Assembly (NCBI GenBank): GCA_026225945.1
Contig: JAMJFZ010000881.1
Span: forward strand, 780,501-844,500
DNA length: 64,000 bases
DNA from: Cricetomys ansorgei
Lineage: Eukaryota > Chordata > Mammalia > Rodentia > Nesomyidae
Reading direction: 5' to 3'
A program made the translations under genes and the position numbers. A model generated the notes under the pieces. The model was not told the DNA's origin and searched no databases. It saw only the letters and a list, made by a program, of their open reading frames with translations. The stretch's first letter is position 1, and each line of letters opens with the position of its first letter. Positions 1-28,347 of this stretch are shown here, piece by piece.

Positions 1-355
1 GCCCGGGAGGACGGCGGGGCCCGGGAGGACGACGGGGCCCGGGAGGACGGCGGGGTCCGGGAGAGCAGCGGGGTCCGGGAGGACGGCGGGGCCCGGGGGA
101 GGACGGCGGGGTCCGGGAGAGCGGCGGGGTCCGGGGAGGACGGCGGGGCCTGTGGAGGACGGCGGGGTACGGGAGAGCGGCGGGGTCTGGGGAGGATGGC
201 GGGATCCGGAGGACGGCGGGGCCCGGGGAGGACGGCGGGGATCAGGGAGGGCGCCGGGGCCCAGGGCCAGGGCTTGGGGAGGACAGCGGGGCCCGGGAGG
301 GCGGTGGGCTGAGGAGGACGGCGGGAACCGGGAGGGCAGCGGGGCCGGGGCTGGA
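1..355. repeat. GC-rich minisatellite (about 18-bp unit)
   Basis: About eighteen imperfect copies of a unit close to GGGAGGACGGCGGGGCCC follow each other, with variants such as GGGAGAGCGGCGGGGTCC. The G-rich strand is the + strand and runs of four to five G recur every unit. It sits at the window edge, so its full length is unknown. The surrounding sequence is CpG-rich, so this may be part of a promoter CpG island rather than an isolated satellite. Confidence 0.85.
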
Positions 356-425
356 TCCGGTGCTTCTGTCCCACCTGCACCCGGGCGTCTGAGTTTGGGG
401 CAGCGGGTCCTCGGGGTCCGAGCCG
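355..425 (+). other. NEXN: Possible non-coding first exon of NEXN with strong splice donor
   Basis: CpG-rich sequence ends in GAGCCG followed by GTGAGT at 426-431, a strong donor consensus. NEXN is known to start with an untranslated exon far upstream of its ATG exon, and the first coding exon here lies 10.5 kb downstream. The start of the exon cannot be read from sequence. The assignment is an inference from position and the donor alone; it could equally be the edge of an unrelated CpG island. Confidence 0.3.
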
Positions 426-1230
426 GTGAGTCCACCGTGGCTCCCAACACGGTGCCGCGGTCTCCGCTGGCAGCGGCTGTGGTTTTAAAGAAACTGCCAC
501 GGTCCCTGAGGAAGCTGCGGACGGGGATTTAACAGCTTCCACCCTGGTCTCCAAATCGCTCCCAGCGCCACCGGGATAGGCTAGGGGTGAGAATTCGGAG
601 TGAAGACATGTGTGAATAGACTGTGAGACGTTCAAATGCCATACGCACACTCATAAATGCACACGTGTGGAAAATGACCCAGGGTGAGACCTGTGATTGC
701 TCTGTGGCTTTGGGATATGCATTTTATTTTAAGTCCACGATGTGGACAAGGAGTTGAGCGTAGATAACGAGATAAAAATAGCGAATGGTATGCGCTCGGA
801 AGACAGGCAGGCAAAGCCCCACTAGAAATCAGCCGTCGGACCAGAGCGGCGGAGTCACCCAGCAGCCAGTTTTGTTAATGAGCTTATACAAGAGGAGCCG
901 GGCACGAGCCACAGCAGAAGTGTCTCGGGGACCATGATGAAATGAACTCGTTTTTAGATCCTCTTGGTCACACGGTACTGAGTGAAGCACATTACATTTC
1001 CCCAGTGTTATCTTTTATAGGTTAAACTGCTGCTGTAAGAACATTCAAACTGCATGTCTCTGAAATTTCTTGCGTTTTGGGCTGTTGTATGGGAAAAGTG
1101 CATAATTAACTGGAGGAAAGTCGTTGGAGGTGGGGGCTGATGTATAAACAGGTTTTATTTGACGTGATTGGTTCCTGCTAGGCAAGAGGTCTTGCCGCTG
1201 AGTTGTGTGATAGCCCAGACCTCCTTGTAT

Positions 1231-1340
1231 TCTTTAGACAGGATCTTCTCAGGTTGTGCAGCCTAGCCCTGAACTCGGTAGTACCCACAGAACTGTGATG
1301 TCCGGTTTCAGTCTACAGAGTAGCTGGAATTACAGGCCTG
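1231..1340 (-). mobile_element. Degenerate B1-like SINE
   Basis: Antisense B1 landmarks are visible but decayed: 'agacaggatct' near the A-tail side and 'gctggaattacaggc' at the other end. Confidence 0.5.
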
Positions 1341-2466
1341 GACCTTCAGGCCCAGCTCAGTATTCTGTCTCCTGCCTGACGCCTCTGAGGGATCCTTTAA
1401 AGAAAAGCATGCAATATTTATTTTACCTGCAACAATTGACTTAGCACAGTGCAAAAACTGCAACAAAATTATTTTAAGCCTAGTTTTCCATCTTGCAGCT
1501 CTCAATGCAACCTGGCTTTAATAGATTCAGTAGGTTTCCGGTGATGCCAAGTGGGGAACATTTTTTTCCTGCTTACCTTAAAATGGAATCTGTGCTATTT
1601 TAGAAATTTTGACATGTAACGCTGATCATTGTCAAAATGTATGTCATCTTGAGAAGATATATTTAGCACCAGCAATGGAATGCATTATCTAGGTTTTCCA
1701 ACGGTACTTTTCCCCTGATTCACTGGGAGCGTTTAGGTTAGGGTTAGGTTGGCTTGTGAACAGCGTGGAGGCTAAGTGTGTGCCCTTGGAAGAGGCTCTC
1801 TGGGGGCTGAGTTTGCCTAGAACCCAAGTGCCTGGCTCCATTTGTGGGGAGAAAGCCCTAATATCTCTGAACACCCTAAAGCCAATTTAAAAACTACAGT
1901 TATAGGTGCCTACGAGAACGAAGGCAGAACGACTGTAGAACGGGCAGCACGCGGCATTCATCGGCAGGTTGGCAGAAGTCTCTCCGTGTCTTCTCATTAG
2001 CATGCATACACAAGGCTTCCCTTTACACTTCAGGGGAAGTGACTGCTAACAACTGCGTGTTTCTGCTCTTTTCTGACTGCTCTGGTCCACACTTGTGTAG
2101 ATTCTTTCATGGTCGTTCTTCTGGTTTTATAATTAGCTACCCAGTGAAGACACTTGAAATTGCTTTTTTTTTTAAATTTAAATATTCACTGTGTGGCGTG
2201 CCTTATTTTATGGTAGTATATTTTTTTGTTTTTATGTGTTTATAGTTCTAGCTGGCAGCATGAAGCCGGTAGTATATACTTTGGTACTGGTGTACACTGG
2301 GGATGGGAATCCGTGCCTTGCACATCCGTGGGTTGACCGCTTTCTGTGGCAGTGTGCTTTCTACACTCGTGAATGGGTGGATTTCAACTCAGAAGTCCGT
2401 GTTAATTATACATCATAATTTGTTTCATAAAATTCACAGACACACAGAGTTGAAAACAACAAGGAA

Positions 2467-2594
2467 GGCTGGGCATTGTGGCACACACCTTTAATCCCAG
2501 CACTCAAGAGACAGAAGCAGGTGGATCTCTGTGGGTTTGAGGGCAGCCTGGTCTACATAGTAAGTTCCAGGACAGCCAGATTGCTTCAAAACCC
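2467..2594 (+). mobile_element. B1 SINE
   Basis: Starts GGCTGGGCATTGTGGCACAC, has the box-like 'ctttaatcccagcactc', then 'cagcctggtctacatagt' and 'ttccaggacagccag'. Confidence 0.9.
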
Positions 2595-4110
2595 TTCTTA
2601 GGTAGTGTTTTGGGGGTGGGAAGAGGAAGTTAGCATTCATGGATTGACTTTTAGTGTCAGTTGGTCAACCAGAGCAGGAAGATGGCCATGGATTGATAAC
2701 TAACAAATTAAATGATTTTACCTGTGAGATTTAGAAAGCCTGGGGAGAAATTCCGGTAAGGACGGTCTCTCTGGGATCTCTGGTTCTTGTCCGTTTATTT
2801 CTAGGAGTGTGTTTTGATGGGCTCTAGAACTTGCCCATTGTTTCAGCTTCGTCGGCTTGAGAGTCTAGAGTCGTCTGAGAGGAAAGCCTACATTAGGTTG
2901 GCCTGTCTGTGGGTAATTATCTTGATTCCTGATGCAGGAGGCCCCGCCCTTGGGAGGCAGCCTCATCCCAGGCAGATGGTCCTGGGCTACATAAGGAAGC
3001 TAGCTAAGTGTGAGCCTGTGAGGGAACCAGCAGGCAGTTCCTCAGTGGTCCCTGCCTCACTTCACCCAATGAGGGCATGTGATCTGGACCGGTAAGGCAA
3101 ATTAACCCTTTCATTCCCAAGTTGCTTCCAGTCAGTGTTTTATCTCGGGAGCAGGATGACACTAGACTGGCCACGGAAAGCAATTACTTACTATTCTACC
3201 TCCCTACCCCACCGGCTTGTTAGGGAGCCAGAATTCTGGGGCTTCCCATCCAAGCGGTGAAGACTAGCTTCCATTTTAGATAGGGTAGGAAGCCCAGACC
3301 TCTCTGGTTGCCGCAGCTCCTCGCTTGGGAAGGCAGTTCCCTGGAGAACCGGTTCCTGGTTGTCTGGGATGTTGGTTGAGTATAAACCTACCCCACGTTA
3401 CTTTCTGTTGTCAGGTGAGTGTATCAAGGGGCTCCTGGGCAGTGCTACCCACAGCTCGTTTAGGCTCATTGCGGATCCTTAGTTTACCTCTGCCCCCGTC
3501 CGCTTGCTCACGCATGACATGCGCTTGTCCTGGATGGAGCATGAGACACTGCAGGGCTCCTTACCAGGGCTCTGGTATGGTAAAGCATTAGAATCATGGG
3601 AAGGCAGATTAACCACCACAGAAGGTTGTCAGAGCAGGCTGCAGCTTAGGTTTTTCGGACATCGCACCAGTTCACAATGTGCTCGTCTGAACTAAGTCAG
3701 CGGCCGGGAGTCACCTGGAAAGTCTCAGTTGAGTCTTTACCAGGTTGCTGTGTGGACATGTCTTAAAGGACTCGGGAGGACCCAGATGGTCCCGGGCGGT
3801 CGAAGGGACCTGGCTACGAGCACGTGTGAGAGCCAGAGAGAGGGCAGCCTCCTTCATGGTCTTTACCTCATCCCGCTTGAGTTCCTGCTCCCATTTCCTT
3901 CAGCGGTGGTGACTGGAAACGCTTCCTCCCACACAGACGAGAAGGGCTCGGTTCCTGCTTGTGACTGTGATGAAGTGTACAACAGGTGTGACAGTGTACT
4001 TTGACTTTTTCTTTTAGGGTCTTAGCTATCGTCCCGACGAGCCCTGAGGGTGCGGCTCCTGCCGCACGTGTCTGAGTGATGAGCGAGGGGTGCACCCTCC
4101 CACCTGTTCG

Positions 4111-4222
4111 TTTTGAGCCAGGGTCTTGCTATGTAGCCAGTGCTAGCCTGGAACTTGCAACAGCAGCCTCCTGCCTCGGCTCCAGTGCTGCGACTGCAGG
4201 CTTGCGCTGCCCATCGCTGGCC
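4111..4222 (-). mobile_element. Degenerate B1-like SINE
   Basis: Antisense pattern 'gagccagggtcttgctatgtag' (split here as gagccagggtct / tgctatgtag), 'gcctggaacttg', then a diverged 'cagtgctgcgactgcaggc'. Confidence 0.55.
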
Positions 4223-4295
4223 AAGGGCATGCTTTTTGTTTTGTTTTGTTTTTGTACAAGTAAAAAAATAAACATTTAGGCTTAAATTTCATTTA

Positions 4296-4469
4296 TTTTT
4301 TGTCTTTTTCGAGACAGGGTTTATGTTGAAAACTCTGTTTAACTCTTTTGTAACTCTGGCTGTCCTGGAACTCACTCTGTAGACCAGGCTGGCCTCAAAC
4401 TCACAGAGATCCGCCTGCCTCTGCCTCCCGAGTGCTGGGATTAAAGGCGTGTGCTACCACCACCTGGCT
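4296..4469 (-). mobile_element. B1 SINE
   Basis: Clear antisense B1: 'gagacagggtt', 'ggctgtcctggaactcac', 'agaccaggctggcctcaaac', 'gtgctgggattaaaggcgtg'. A short insertion splits the first part. Confidence 0.92.
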
Positions 4470-4815
4470 AGGCTTAAATTTTATGAAGTTCAAAACATTT
4501 TTGTCATTTTATTTTCAAAGAGATTTTTAACATTTATTTGTATATATTTAAGTTTTTCATTAAAAACTTCTTTTAAAAATAGAGACATAGCTATGCATGG
4601 CAGTGGACACTGTGGAGGGTTAGTGGCCAGGCCTAATCTACGAAGTGAGTCCAGGCGAGCAAGTGCTGCAGGTGAGATGTAGCAGTGCACTGTCATGGCT
4701 CAGCAAGGAGACAGGAGGCATTCTCAAAAGCGCAAACCCTGCAGACCTCAGCAGAGGGGACCGCGGTCATGGCCAGCACCATGTAGACAGTGGAACCCCG
4801 AGCGTCTGAGCTCAG

Positions 4816-5340
4816 GTGTTTTTATTGATCCAGAACTCCTCAGGTATTCTACTGATAGCACGTGCAGATCATTAGCAATCAAACATTTCCCCCCCCACAG
4901 AAATCCAACACCTGCAGACAATACAAAACACCAAGACCTAGGCAGCCCCTCACCCAACAGTGCAGAAAACAGATATTTTGTACATAACTAAAAACAAACT
5001 TCCACACCAGTAAGACCATGCCAAGAAAGAAAGAGAGAGAGGGAGGGAGGGAGGAAGGAAAAAGAGAAAGGAAGGGAAGAGAAAGAGCGGTGTCAGAGGC
5101 CAGGCTGGGTCACAGAGCAAGACTCTGCATCCCTGCATGGGGGTGGGCTGGGCGGGCAAAGACTGTGCTTGAGGCAGTGAAGGGGAAACACATGACTGCC
5201 ACTGTCTGGACAGTTTTGATCTCCTACAAACACCATTCACGATTTCAAATTCATTTTGTGCATTATTCGCTGTCCTTGAAATGCTTTGGTTGCATATCTG
5301 AAATGTGAAGGAAAATAAAATAGAGAAAAGCAAGAAGTCA
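4816..5340 (-). other. Possible antisense transcript 3' end or retrocopy
   Basis: Read on the - strand this stretch resembles a mammalian 3'UTR and ends with an AATAAA at 4826-4821. I did not recognise the parent transcript and see no poly(A) tail. A polypurine run at 5022-5089 lies inside it. It may be a real 3' end, an old retrocopy or chance. Confidence 0.2.
5022..5089. repeat. Polypurine GA-rich tract
   Basis: Nearly uninterrupted purines on the + strand, mixing GAAA, GAGA and GGGA units. It can be read as a polypyrimidine tract on the other strand. Confidence 0.85.
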
Positions 5341-5370
5341 AACGCGGGTCTAGTGCAAGAGTTGTTACAG

Positions 5371-5436
5371 GCGAGGCAGGAGTGAAGCCCAGGCGAGGCA
5401 GGAGTGAAGCCCAGGCGAGGCAGGAGTGAAGCCCAG
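5371..5436. repeat. Three perfect copies of a 22-bp unit
   Basis: The unit starts GCGAGGCAGG and ends AGTGAAGCCCAG; copies are at 5371-5392, 5393-5414 and 5415-5436 with no mismatch that I can see. Confidence 0.95.
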
Positions 5437-5496
5437 GGGTGCAGCGCTTTTATGTGAAGCCCCGAGGTCACATGGTTTAAGACCTGGGAGCTGGGA

Positions 5497-5822
5497 GCTG
5501 GGGCGATGACTCAGTCACTGAAGCATTTGCTGAGCGAGCTTGAGGCTCTGTGTTCAAATCCCCAGAGCCCATGTAAAGCCCATGGTAGCTCGGCTCAGGA
5601 CTCCCAGCATTCCTGCAGGGAGATGGGAAGCAGGAGAGACAAGGCCGTCCTTGATATCCATGGGCCAGGGGGGATGGCACATCCAGCAGCCAATAAAAAA
5701 GCCCGTCTGGAAAAAAGTAGAAGGTAAAAGCTGCTGCTGGGGCTGTCCTCTGCTGACACACGCGCTGGCACACAAGGCTGGATTCACACACACAACACAC
5801 ACACAGGAAAGATACATAAAAA
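5497..5822 (+). mobile_element. B3/B2-like SINE, diverged
   Basis: Begins 'gctggggcgatgactcag' as a tRNA-derived SINE head, followed by 'tgttcaaatccccagagccc' and a CA-rich tail. Confidence 0.6.
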
Positions 5823-5862
5823 GTGATCTGCTCCACCTAGTCACTGGACTAGTTCTTTTCTG

Positions 5863-6031
5863 AAGATTTAGGTTATTATTTGTGTCTCTGTGACTGCAAG
5901 TGCCAGCAAAGGCCAGAAGGGGGCATCCAGTACCCGGGAACCGGAGCTCTAGGCGGTTGTGAGCCGCTGTGTGGCTGCTGGGACTTGAACCTGGGTCCTC
6001 TGGAAGAGCAGCTGAGCCAGCTCTCCAGCTC
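5863..6031 (-). mobile_element. B3-like SINE
   Basis: Antisense landmarks: 'ccagaagggggcatc', 'gttgtgagccgctgtgtgg', 'gggacttgaacctgggtcct' and 'agccagctctccagctc'. Confidence 0.8.
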
Positions 6032-6809
6032 ATGTTCTTGATAGTTCAAGGGGCTTGCCTGGGATCACTTCTAGAACCGTGTAGGGTGGATTGCTAGGCT
6101 GCTGCTGCCCCTTCATGGTGGCCAAGGGTATCACATCTGCCTGTCCAGACATGAAAAGTCACTTTAGCATCAGAGTGAGAAAAACGTGTATGCTCCTAGG
6201 ATAAAACCCTTTGGTGCACAGTTACTGGACACAGAGATGGATTTAAACCAGTTTTCATTTAGCATTCTAAATATAGTAAGTAGATCTGTCTAAGTTTCTA
6301 CTTTCTAGAGTGGCAATCAACTCAATTTCATAGGATTGAACCTCAAAAAGTGTGGTCTCAGAGCCCTGTACCTTAGGGGTTCAACGATGTCACCCTTCTC
6401 CAACTGTGTGACCTGTGTGAGGACATATTTTCTTTATAGATTTCAATTAAACATCATACTAATTCGAGTGTAGAAGCAGGTATATAAACGTGTTTTCTTG
6501 TTAAGCCAGATATAAAGAGATTTTTTTCATTACAAAATACTACTACCCTCCATGTTATCTTTATTTTGGAAAGTAGATATTCTCACAGTGTTTTATGGTG
6601 ATAGTAATGTTTGCAATTTTGTTTAAGTGAACTAGTAAGTTCATATTTGATCTTCGTATCTGTAGATAAATTTATATAAATAAAACTTAGCAAGCATCTT
6701 CAAAAATAGGCCCGTACTTGAGCCCTGAATCCCCAGTGTTCAAAACTCCTCATTCATGCAGGGCTTCACTTTTGACATCTTGATATTTTTAGTACATTTT
6801 CACAAGCTT

Positions 6810-6984
6810 TGGCTGAAGAGATAGCTCAGCAGATCAAGGTGCTCACTGCCATGCCCGAGGTCATGAGTTCTAACCCGAGGTTCACATGCTAGAAGGAAAG
6901 GAAAGATTCCTGAAAGCTGTCCTCTGATGTGTGTCCTATGGTACAGGCGTGGCCACACTCAGACACAAGTGAATAATGCTTTTT
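6810..6984 (+). mobile_element. B3-like SINE
   Basis: Head 'ggctgaagagatagctcag', then 'gtcatgagttctaaccc' and 'gctgtcctctgatg', typical of rodent tRNA-derived SINEs. Confidence 0.75.
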
Positions 6985-7137
6985 AATGAGAGCCTTGTTT
7001 TTTATAGTTCTGTTGTACCCTGTCTAGACTCTGAGTCCACTGAGAACAGGCAGCTCATCCTGTTTATCACTGTATCATGGGACCGTGGACTGACTGCTCG
7101 GCAAACATTTCTAAATTTACATACGTTTACTAGTTTT

Positions 7138-7359
7138 TAAAGAATTTATGTATTTTATTTCGTGTGTATGAGCCATGCCTATGTGTATGTCTGTCCACCA
7201 CCACATGCCTGGTGTCTGCAGAGATCAGAAGGGGACGTTGGATCTTCTGGAAATGGAGTTACAGATTATTGGAAGCAGCCACGTGGGTGCTGGGACTGAA
7301 CCCGCGTCCTCTGCAGGAGCAGCCAGTGCTCTTAACAGCTGAGCCATCTCTCCAGCTCC
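7138..7359 (-). mobile_element. B3 SINE
   Basis: Antisense: AT-rich tail, 'ccacatgcctggtgtctgc', 'cacgtgggtgctgggactga', ending 'gagccatctctccagctc'. Confidence 0.88.
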
Positions 7360-7454
7360 CATGTTTATCTGATTTTTAAAGTCGTCATAAGTGGGAGGCT
7401 TACAGTGGCGTGTGGAGTCAGAGGACAGCTTCCTGGTGTTGAGTTCTCTTTCCG

Positions 7455-7560
7455 CCTTATGTGGGTTCCAGGACTAGAACCCAGTGGCCTGGATGCACTG
7501 TGTGCTTCACCTTATGTCGGTTCCAGGACTAGAACCCAGGTCCCCTGGATGCACTGCGCC
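7455..7560. repeat. 55-bp tandem duplication inside SINE-like sequence
   Basis: Two adjoining copies start CCTTATGT at 7455 and 7510 and share 'ggttccaggactagaaccca' and 'ctggatgcactg'. The core resembles an antisense B3 fragment. Confidence 0.85.
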
Positions 7561-7741
7561 CTTCTGCGAGCCTCCCCGTTAGCTGATTTCCCCATCTTCC
7601 GTCCCTTTTCAGCTCTGCCATGTTCATCAGCTTTATGATAGCACTCAGCACGTGTGGGAGGGGTTTGTCTCCCTCCTCCTCCTCAACACAGAAGCTCTAG
7701 GTCTTTACTTCAGCGCGTTGGTTTTAACTCCTGACATTCGT

Positions 7742-7885
7742 GCTGATGTAGTGGTGCACCCTTGAATCCCAGCACTCAGGAGGCAGAGGCAGGTGGATCT
7801 CTGTGAGTTCAAGACCAGCCTGGTGTACATAATGACACCCAGGCCAGCCAGGGATATGTAGAGAGACCCTGACTTTAAAAAAAAA
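7742..7885 (+). mobile_element. B1 SINE
   Basis: 'tgtagtggtgcaccc', 'aatcccagcactcaggaggc', 'gagttcaagaccagcctggt' and a terminal A-run. Confidence 0.9.
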
Positions 7886-9206
7886 GGGGAGGGGGAGCTT
7901 TTCATTGCTTATTCTAAAACATCAGATGAGCGTACCCACTTTCTTGAGTGGTTAAGGTCTCCGCCCTGGCAGGGAAGGGATTCTGAACGGATGGGAGGGT
8001 GCACTGCACACAGCATGGGGTGTGGCGATGGGCCAGATGGAAGGCATGTGTGAAGTAGGATACGCTGTGCTCAATCCATGTTACACAGAGACATGAGCCA
8101 GACTGTGGGTCAAGGCGAGCCGGTCCCTGTTAAAGCCTGGGTGTGGCTCTAACAGACAGAGGGTCACATCACAGGTGTCTGATTTTATATGCAGAAAGTT
8201 TTCCAAATGAAAAGGTAAGAAAGACAGATTAGGCTTATAATGCATAAGATGTCTAATAATATACATTTAGAAATCTGTCAGATATACAGACTTATATACA
8301 GATATAAGAAGACTTACAAATCTTAAAAGAAGGGGAACTACGTTTGGGGGATCATGCAGAATATGAATTTTAGTATAAATTAACTTGAAAAAGTGCTTCA
8401 TGTTTTAAGAGATGACCTTTAAGTGGTCTTGGAGGTAGGCAAGGTTACTGAATACATTTGTTAGGGTGCAGGAAACCTGCGAGTCCAAGGTAACCTGTGG
8501 GGCTTTATCAAGCTGAGGAGAGTCTTAACTCGGGCCCATGGGTACTTACTGTGCTGCCAGAACCCTCAGGGATAGACTAGAGGCTACACAGAGAGGAAGG
8601 GGCTGCATTAGAACCTGGATGAGGGCAAAAGGAACAGACTCTGGCTCTGGAGGAAGAGACTGGGCTCAAAAGAACCATTGCTGGGAGTTGGTGTGGAACT
8701 CTTAAACCCTACTCTTAACCAAAAATGTATACTTATTATCTTGATAATTCAGATAACAGTTTATAGGAACTACCTCAGAATGACTGCCCTATAGCAGCAG
8801 AGGAACTATTTCTCATTGCATCTCGGCACTTGCTGAGAAGGAGTTTGTAACTTGAAAGCGGCTGCCAAGGTTCTGGCGGAGAGTAGACTGTTAAAATGGA
8901 TGCTGTCAATTCTGTAGGACGTGGACGAATACGGTGGGTATTCCTGGAAAGCATGGTTGAGGAGGAGCTCCTCTGCAAAAGGAACAACAAATTCCTTTTG
9001 AACGTAGTTGTTGGCTGGGAATGTACAGAAGCAAGAGTGGAAGATGGGAAAGTGAATCTCAGACTGTCACTGGAGTGGCCTCCATAGAGGTAACCTTCAC
9101 TATTGTACCAAAAGTTGTACATGATTACTGCATGACACTTGGAATTCAAGACCACATCTCCAAAAGAATAAAAATACTGTACAGATAGTGTGTAATGAGA
9201 ACAGAA

Positions 9207-9408
9207 GCTGAGGCTACAGAAAAGGCTCTGTCAGAAAAGCATTTGCTGCAGAAATGTGAAGGCCGGAGTTCGGATGCCTAGCATACACCTCTGCAGTCCC
9301 AGACTGGGGAGGGAGAAACTGGCGAGTCCCTGGAGTTCACTAGCTCAGCCTTGCAGATCAGTGAGCTCTGAGTTCGGTAAGAGACTCTGTCTCTACCTTT
9401 AAAACAGA
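9207..9408 (+). mobile_element. B4-like SINE
   Basis: A tRNA-like head with 'gcatttgctgcagaaatgtg' runs into a B1-like half ending 'gtaagagactctgtctc', the composite layout expected for B4. Confidence 0.65.
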
Positions 9409-9613
9409 CACAGACACGTACATGCAAGCATATGTGTACACAGGCACCCACAGGCGTGCACATGTGTACACAGGCATGCAGACACAAGTGCTCATCCTAA
9501 TATGCTCCCCCCCCCCTCAACTCCCACAGAGACACTAAAAATTGAGTTTAAATACGAGGATCTTTCAGAGGTGTCAGTTTTTGCAAGAATGTTATAAAGC
9601 TTTCCATGATAGA

Positions 9614-9753
9614 ATTTTTTTTTTTCTTTTCTTTTTTTGAGACAGCGTTTCTCTGTTGTAACTTTGGCTGTCCTGAAAGTCACTCTGTAGACCATAGGTC
9701 CGCCTGCCTCTGCCTCCCTAATGCTGGGATTAAGTGCCCAACCACTGCCTGGC
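9614..9753 (-). mobile_element. B1 SINE
   Basis: T-tract, 'gagacagcgtttctctg', 'ggctgtcctgaaagtcac', 'aatgctgggattaag'. Confidence 0.88.
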
Positions 9754-10150
9754 GGCGATGGAATTTATTTAACTGTATTGGACCGAGGCTCCAGAAAGCA
9801 CTAGCCCTCTGTAACCTAGGCAGAGAGCATGTGTGCCGGGGATGGGAGGAGCTGTGCAGAACACAGGTGCAGGTGCAAGTCACTAGGCACCTAACCGAGT
9901 GTGCTGCCTTCCAGTTCTGTCGCATAGAGCTGAGCTGGCGCCTTAGGAAGGTGTTCACATAGAAAGTGCTTAAAGACCTGGTTTCTTGGCATCTTCTAAG
10001 AATAGGAGAACAGGGACAGAGCCTGTCTACTCAGGATTCCGTTCCACGGTACCTACCAGAGGGCCCGGCACACTGTGGATGCTCACAGGTACCTGTGTAA
10101 TGAATGCAGTACTTCGTTTCGATGCTTTCACTGAATAATCGTTATCAAAA

Positions 10151-10257
10151 TATGGGTATGGTGTCCATACCTGTAATCCTAGCACTCAGGAGGCACTGGA
10201 GGGGATCAAAGTTCCAGGCCAGCCTTAGCTACATAATGAGACCCTGTCTCAAAGACA
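10151..10257 (+). mobile_element. B1-like SINE, short
   Basis: 'gtaatcctagcactcagg', 'gttccaggccagccttagc', 'gagaccctgtctcaaa'. Confidence 0.75.
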
Positions 10258-10720
10258 AAACATAACACCCTCCCCCAAATCAGCAAAGACGACAGGCATC
10301 TCACTAAAGAAGGTATGCACTTGGGAAAGGTATCATATTACTATTACACAGTGGGAATTACTTGGAAGGGGCAATTTTAAAGGCTATATTACGATCTGTG
10401 TTCATTTTAAAAGAGTCTGAGGCCACAGGAAACAAAGGCGATGAATTTAAAGGAAGTGTGGCCAAGCTGCGTATCGCTTAATGTGCTGAGGTCGCAGCGC
10501 ACACGTTTCAGTGCCTTTGAAGGCTCGCCAAGCTCTTCCTGGGCCCTCTGAACAATGCACCTTGTATTTTCTGTTTCACGAATCTTAAAGGAGCTGAAGA
10601 TTATCACAACTAATTGCTTATTTGAACTTCTAAAGGGAAATTTAAAATTTAAAAATATATTGATAAAAATACACAATATGCCAAAGGAAAGGTCATTAAA
10701 ATTCTTAGACAGTATTGATT

Positions 10721-10879
10721 AGTTTTTTTGTTTGAGACAAGGTCTTACTGTGTAGTGTTGGCTGTCCTGGAGCTCTCAATGTAGACCAGGCCTTAAACTC
10801 ACAGAGATCTGCTTGTCTCTCCTCTCTTTGCCTTCTGTGTGCTGGGATTGAAGGTGTCTGTGTGCTACCACACCCAGCA
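10721..10879 (-). mobile_element. B1 SINE just upstream of NEXN ATG exon
   Basis: Antisense B1 with 'gagacaaggtcttactgtg', 'ggctgtcctggagctctc' and 'gtgctgggattgaaggtg'. It ends only 33 bp before the splice acceptor of the first coding NEXN exon, so it occupies the region where a branch point would be expected to begin. Confidence 0.88.
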
Positions 10880-10912
10880 ACATTATCATTATCTTTTTTT
10901 TTTTTTTTACAG

Positions 10913-10957
10913 GTTCAAAAATATACAGATCTTCAGCCCCAAGCCACGTAGGGAAAC

Positions 10958-10984
<27 letters not shown>
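10913..10984 (+). CDS. NEXN: NEXN exon 2: 5'UTR end and start codon
   Basis: A T-rich tract and ACAG precede the exon. The ATG is at 10958-10960 and the coding part reads MNDVSQKAE, differing from human (as I recall it) only by Val for Ile at residue 4. The donor is GAG then GTAAGT, phase 0. The 45 nt before the ATG are 5'UTR. Confidence 0.93.

Positions 10985-28347
<17,363 letters not shown>

Larger units (their letters stand above)
426..10912 (+). other. NEXN: Probable NEXN intron 1
   Basis: No conserved coding exon was recognised in this 10.5-kb stretch. It holds B1, B3/B4-type SINE copies on both strands (listed separately), three perfect copies of a 22-bp unit, a purine-rich tract, a 55-bp duplication near 7.5 kb, and a region around 4.8-5.3 kb that looks like the 3' end of a transcript on the - strand. 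It ends at the pyrimidine tract and AG of the ATG exon. Confidence 0.5.

Noticed and set aside
152..532. 126-codon open frame on the + strand
   Set aside because: Product of the G-rich minisatellite; Gly/Arg-rich only because of the repeat.
1733..1752. Telomere-like TTAGGG steps
   Set aside because: Only about two units; too short to be an interstitial telomeric repeat.
4950..5471. 173-codon open frame on the - strand
   Set aside because: It runs through a polypyrimidine tract and the three 22-bp repeats; composition is that of the repeats and there is no domain.
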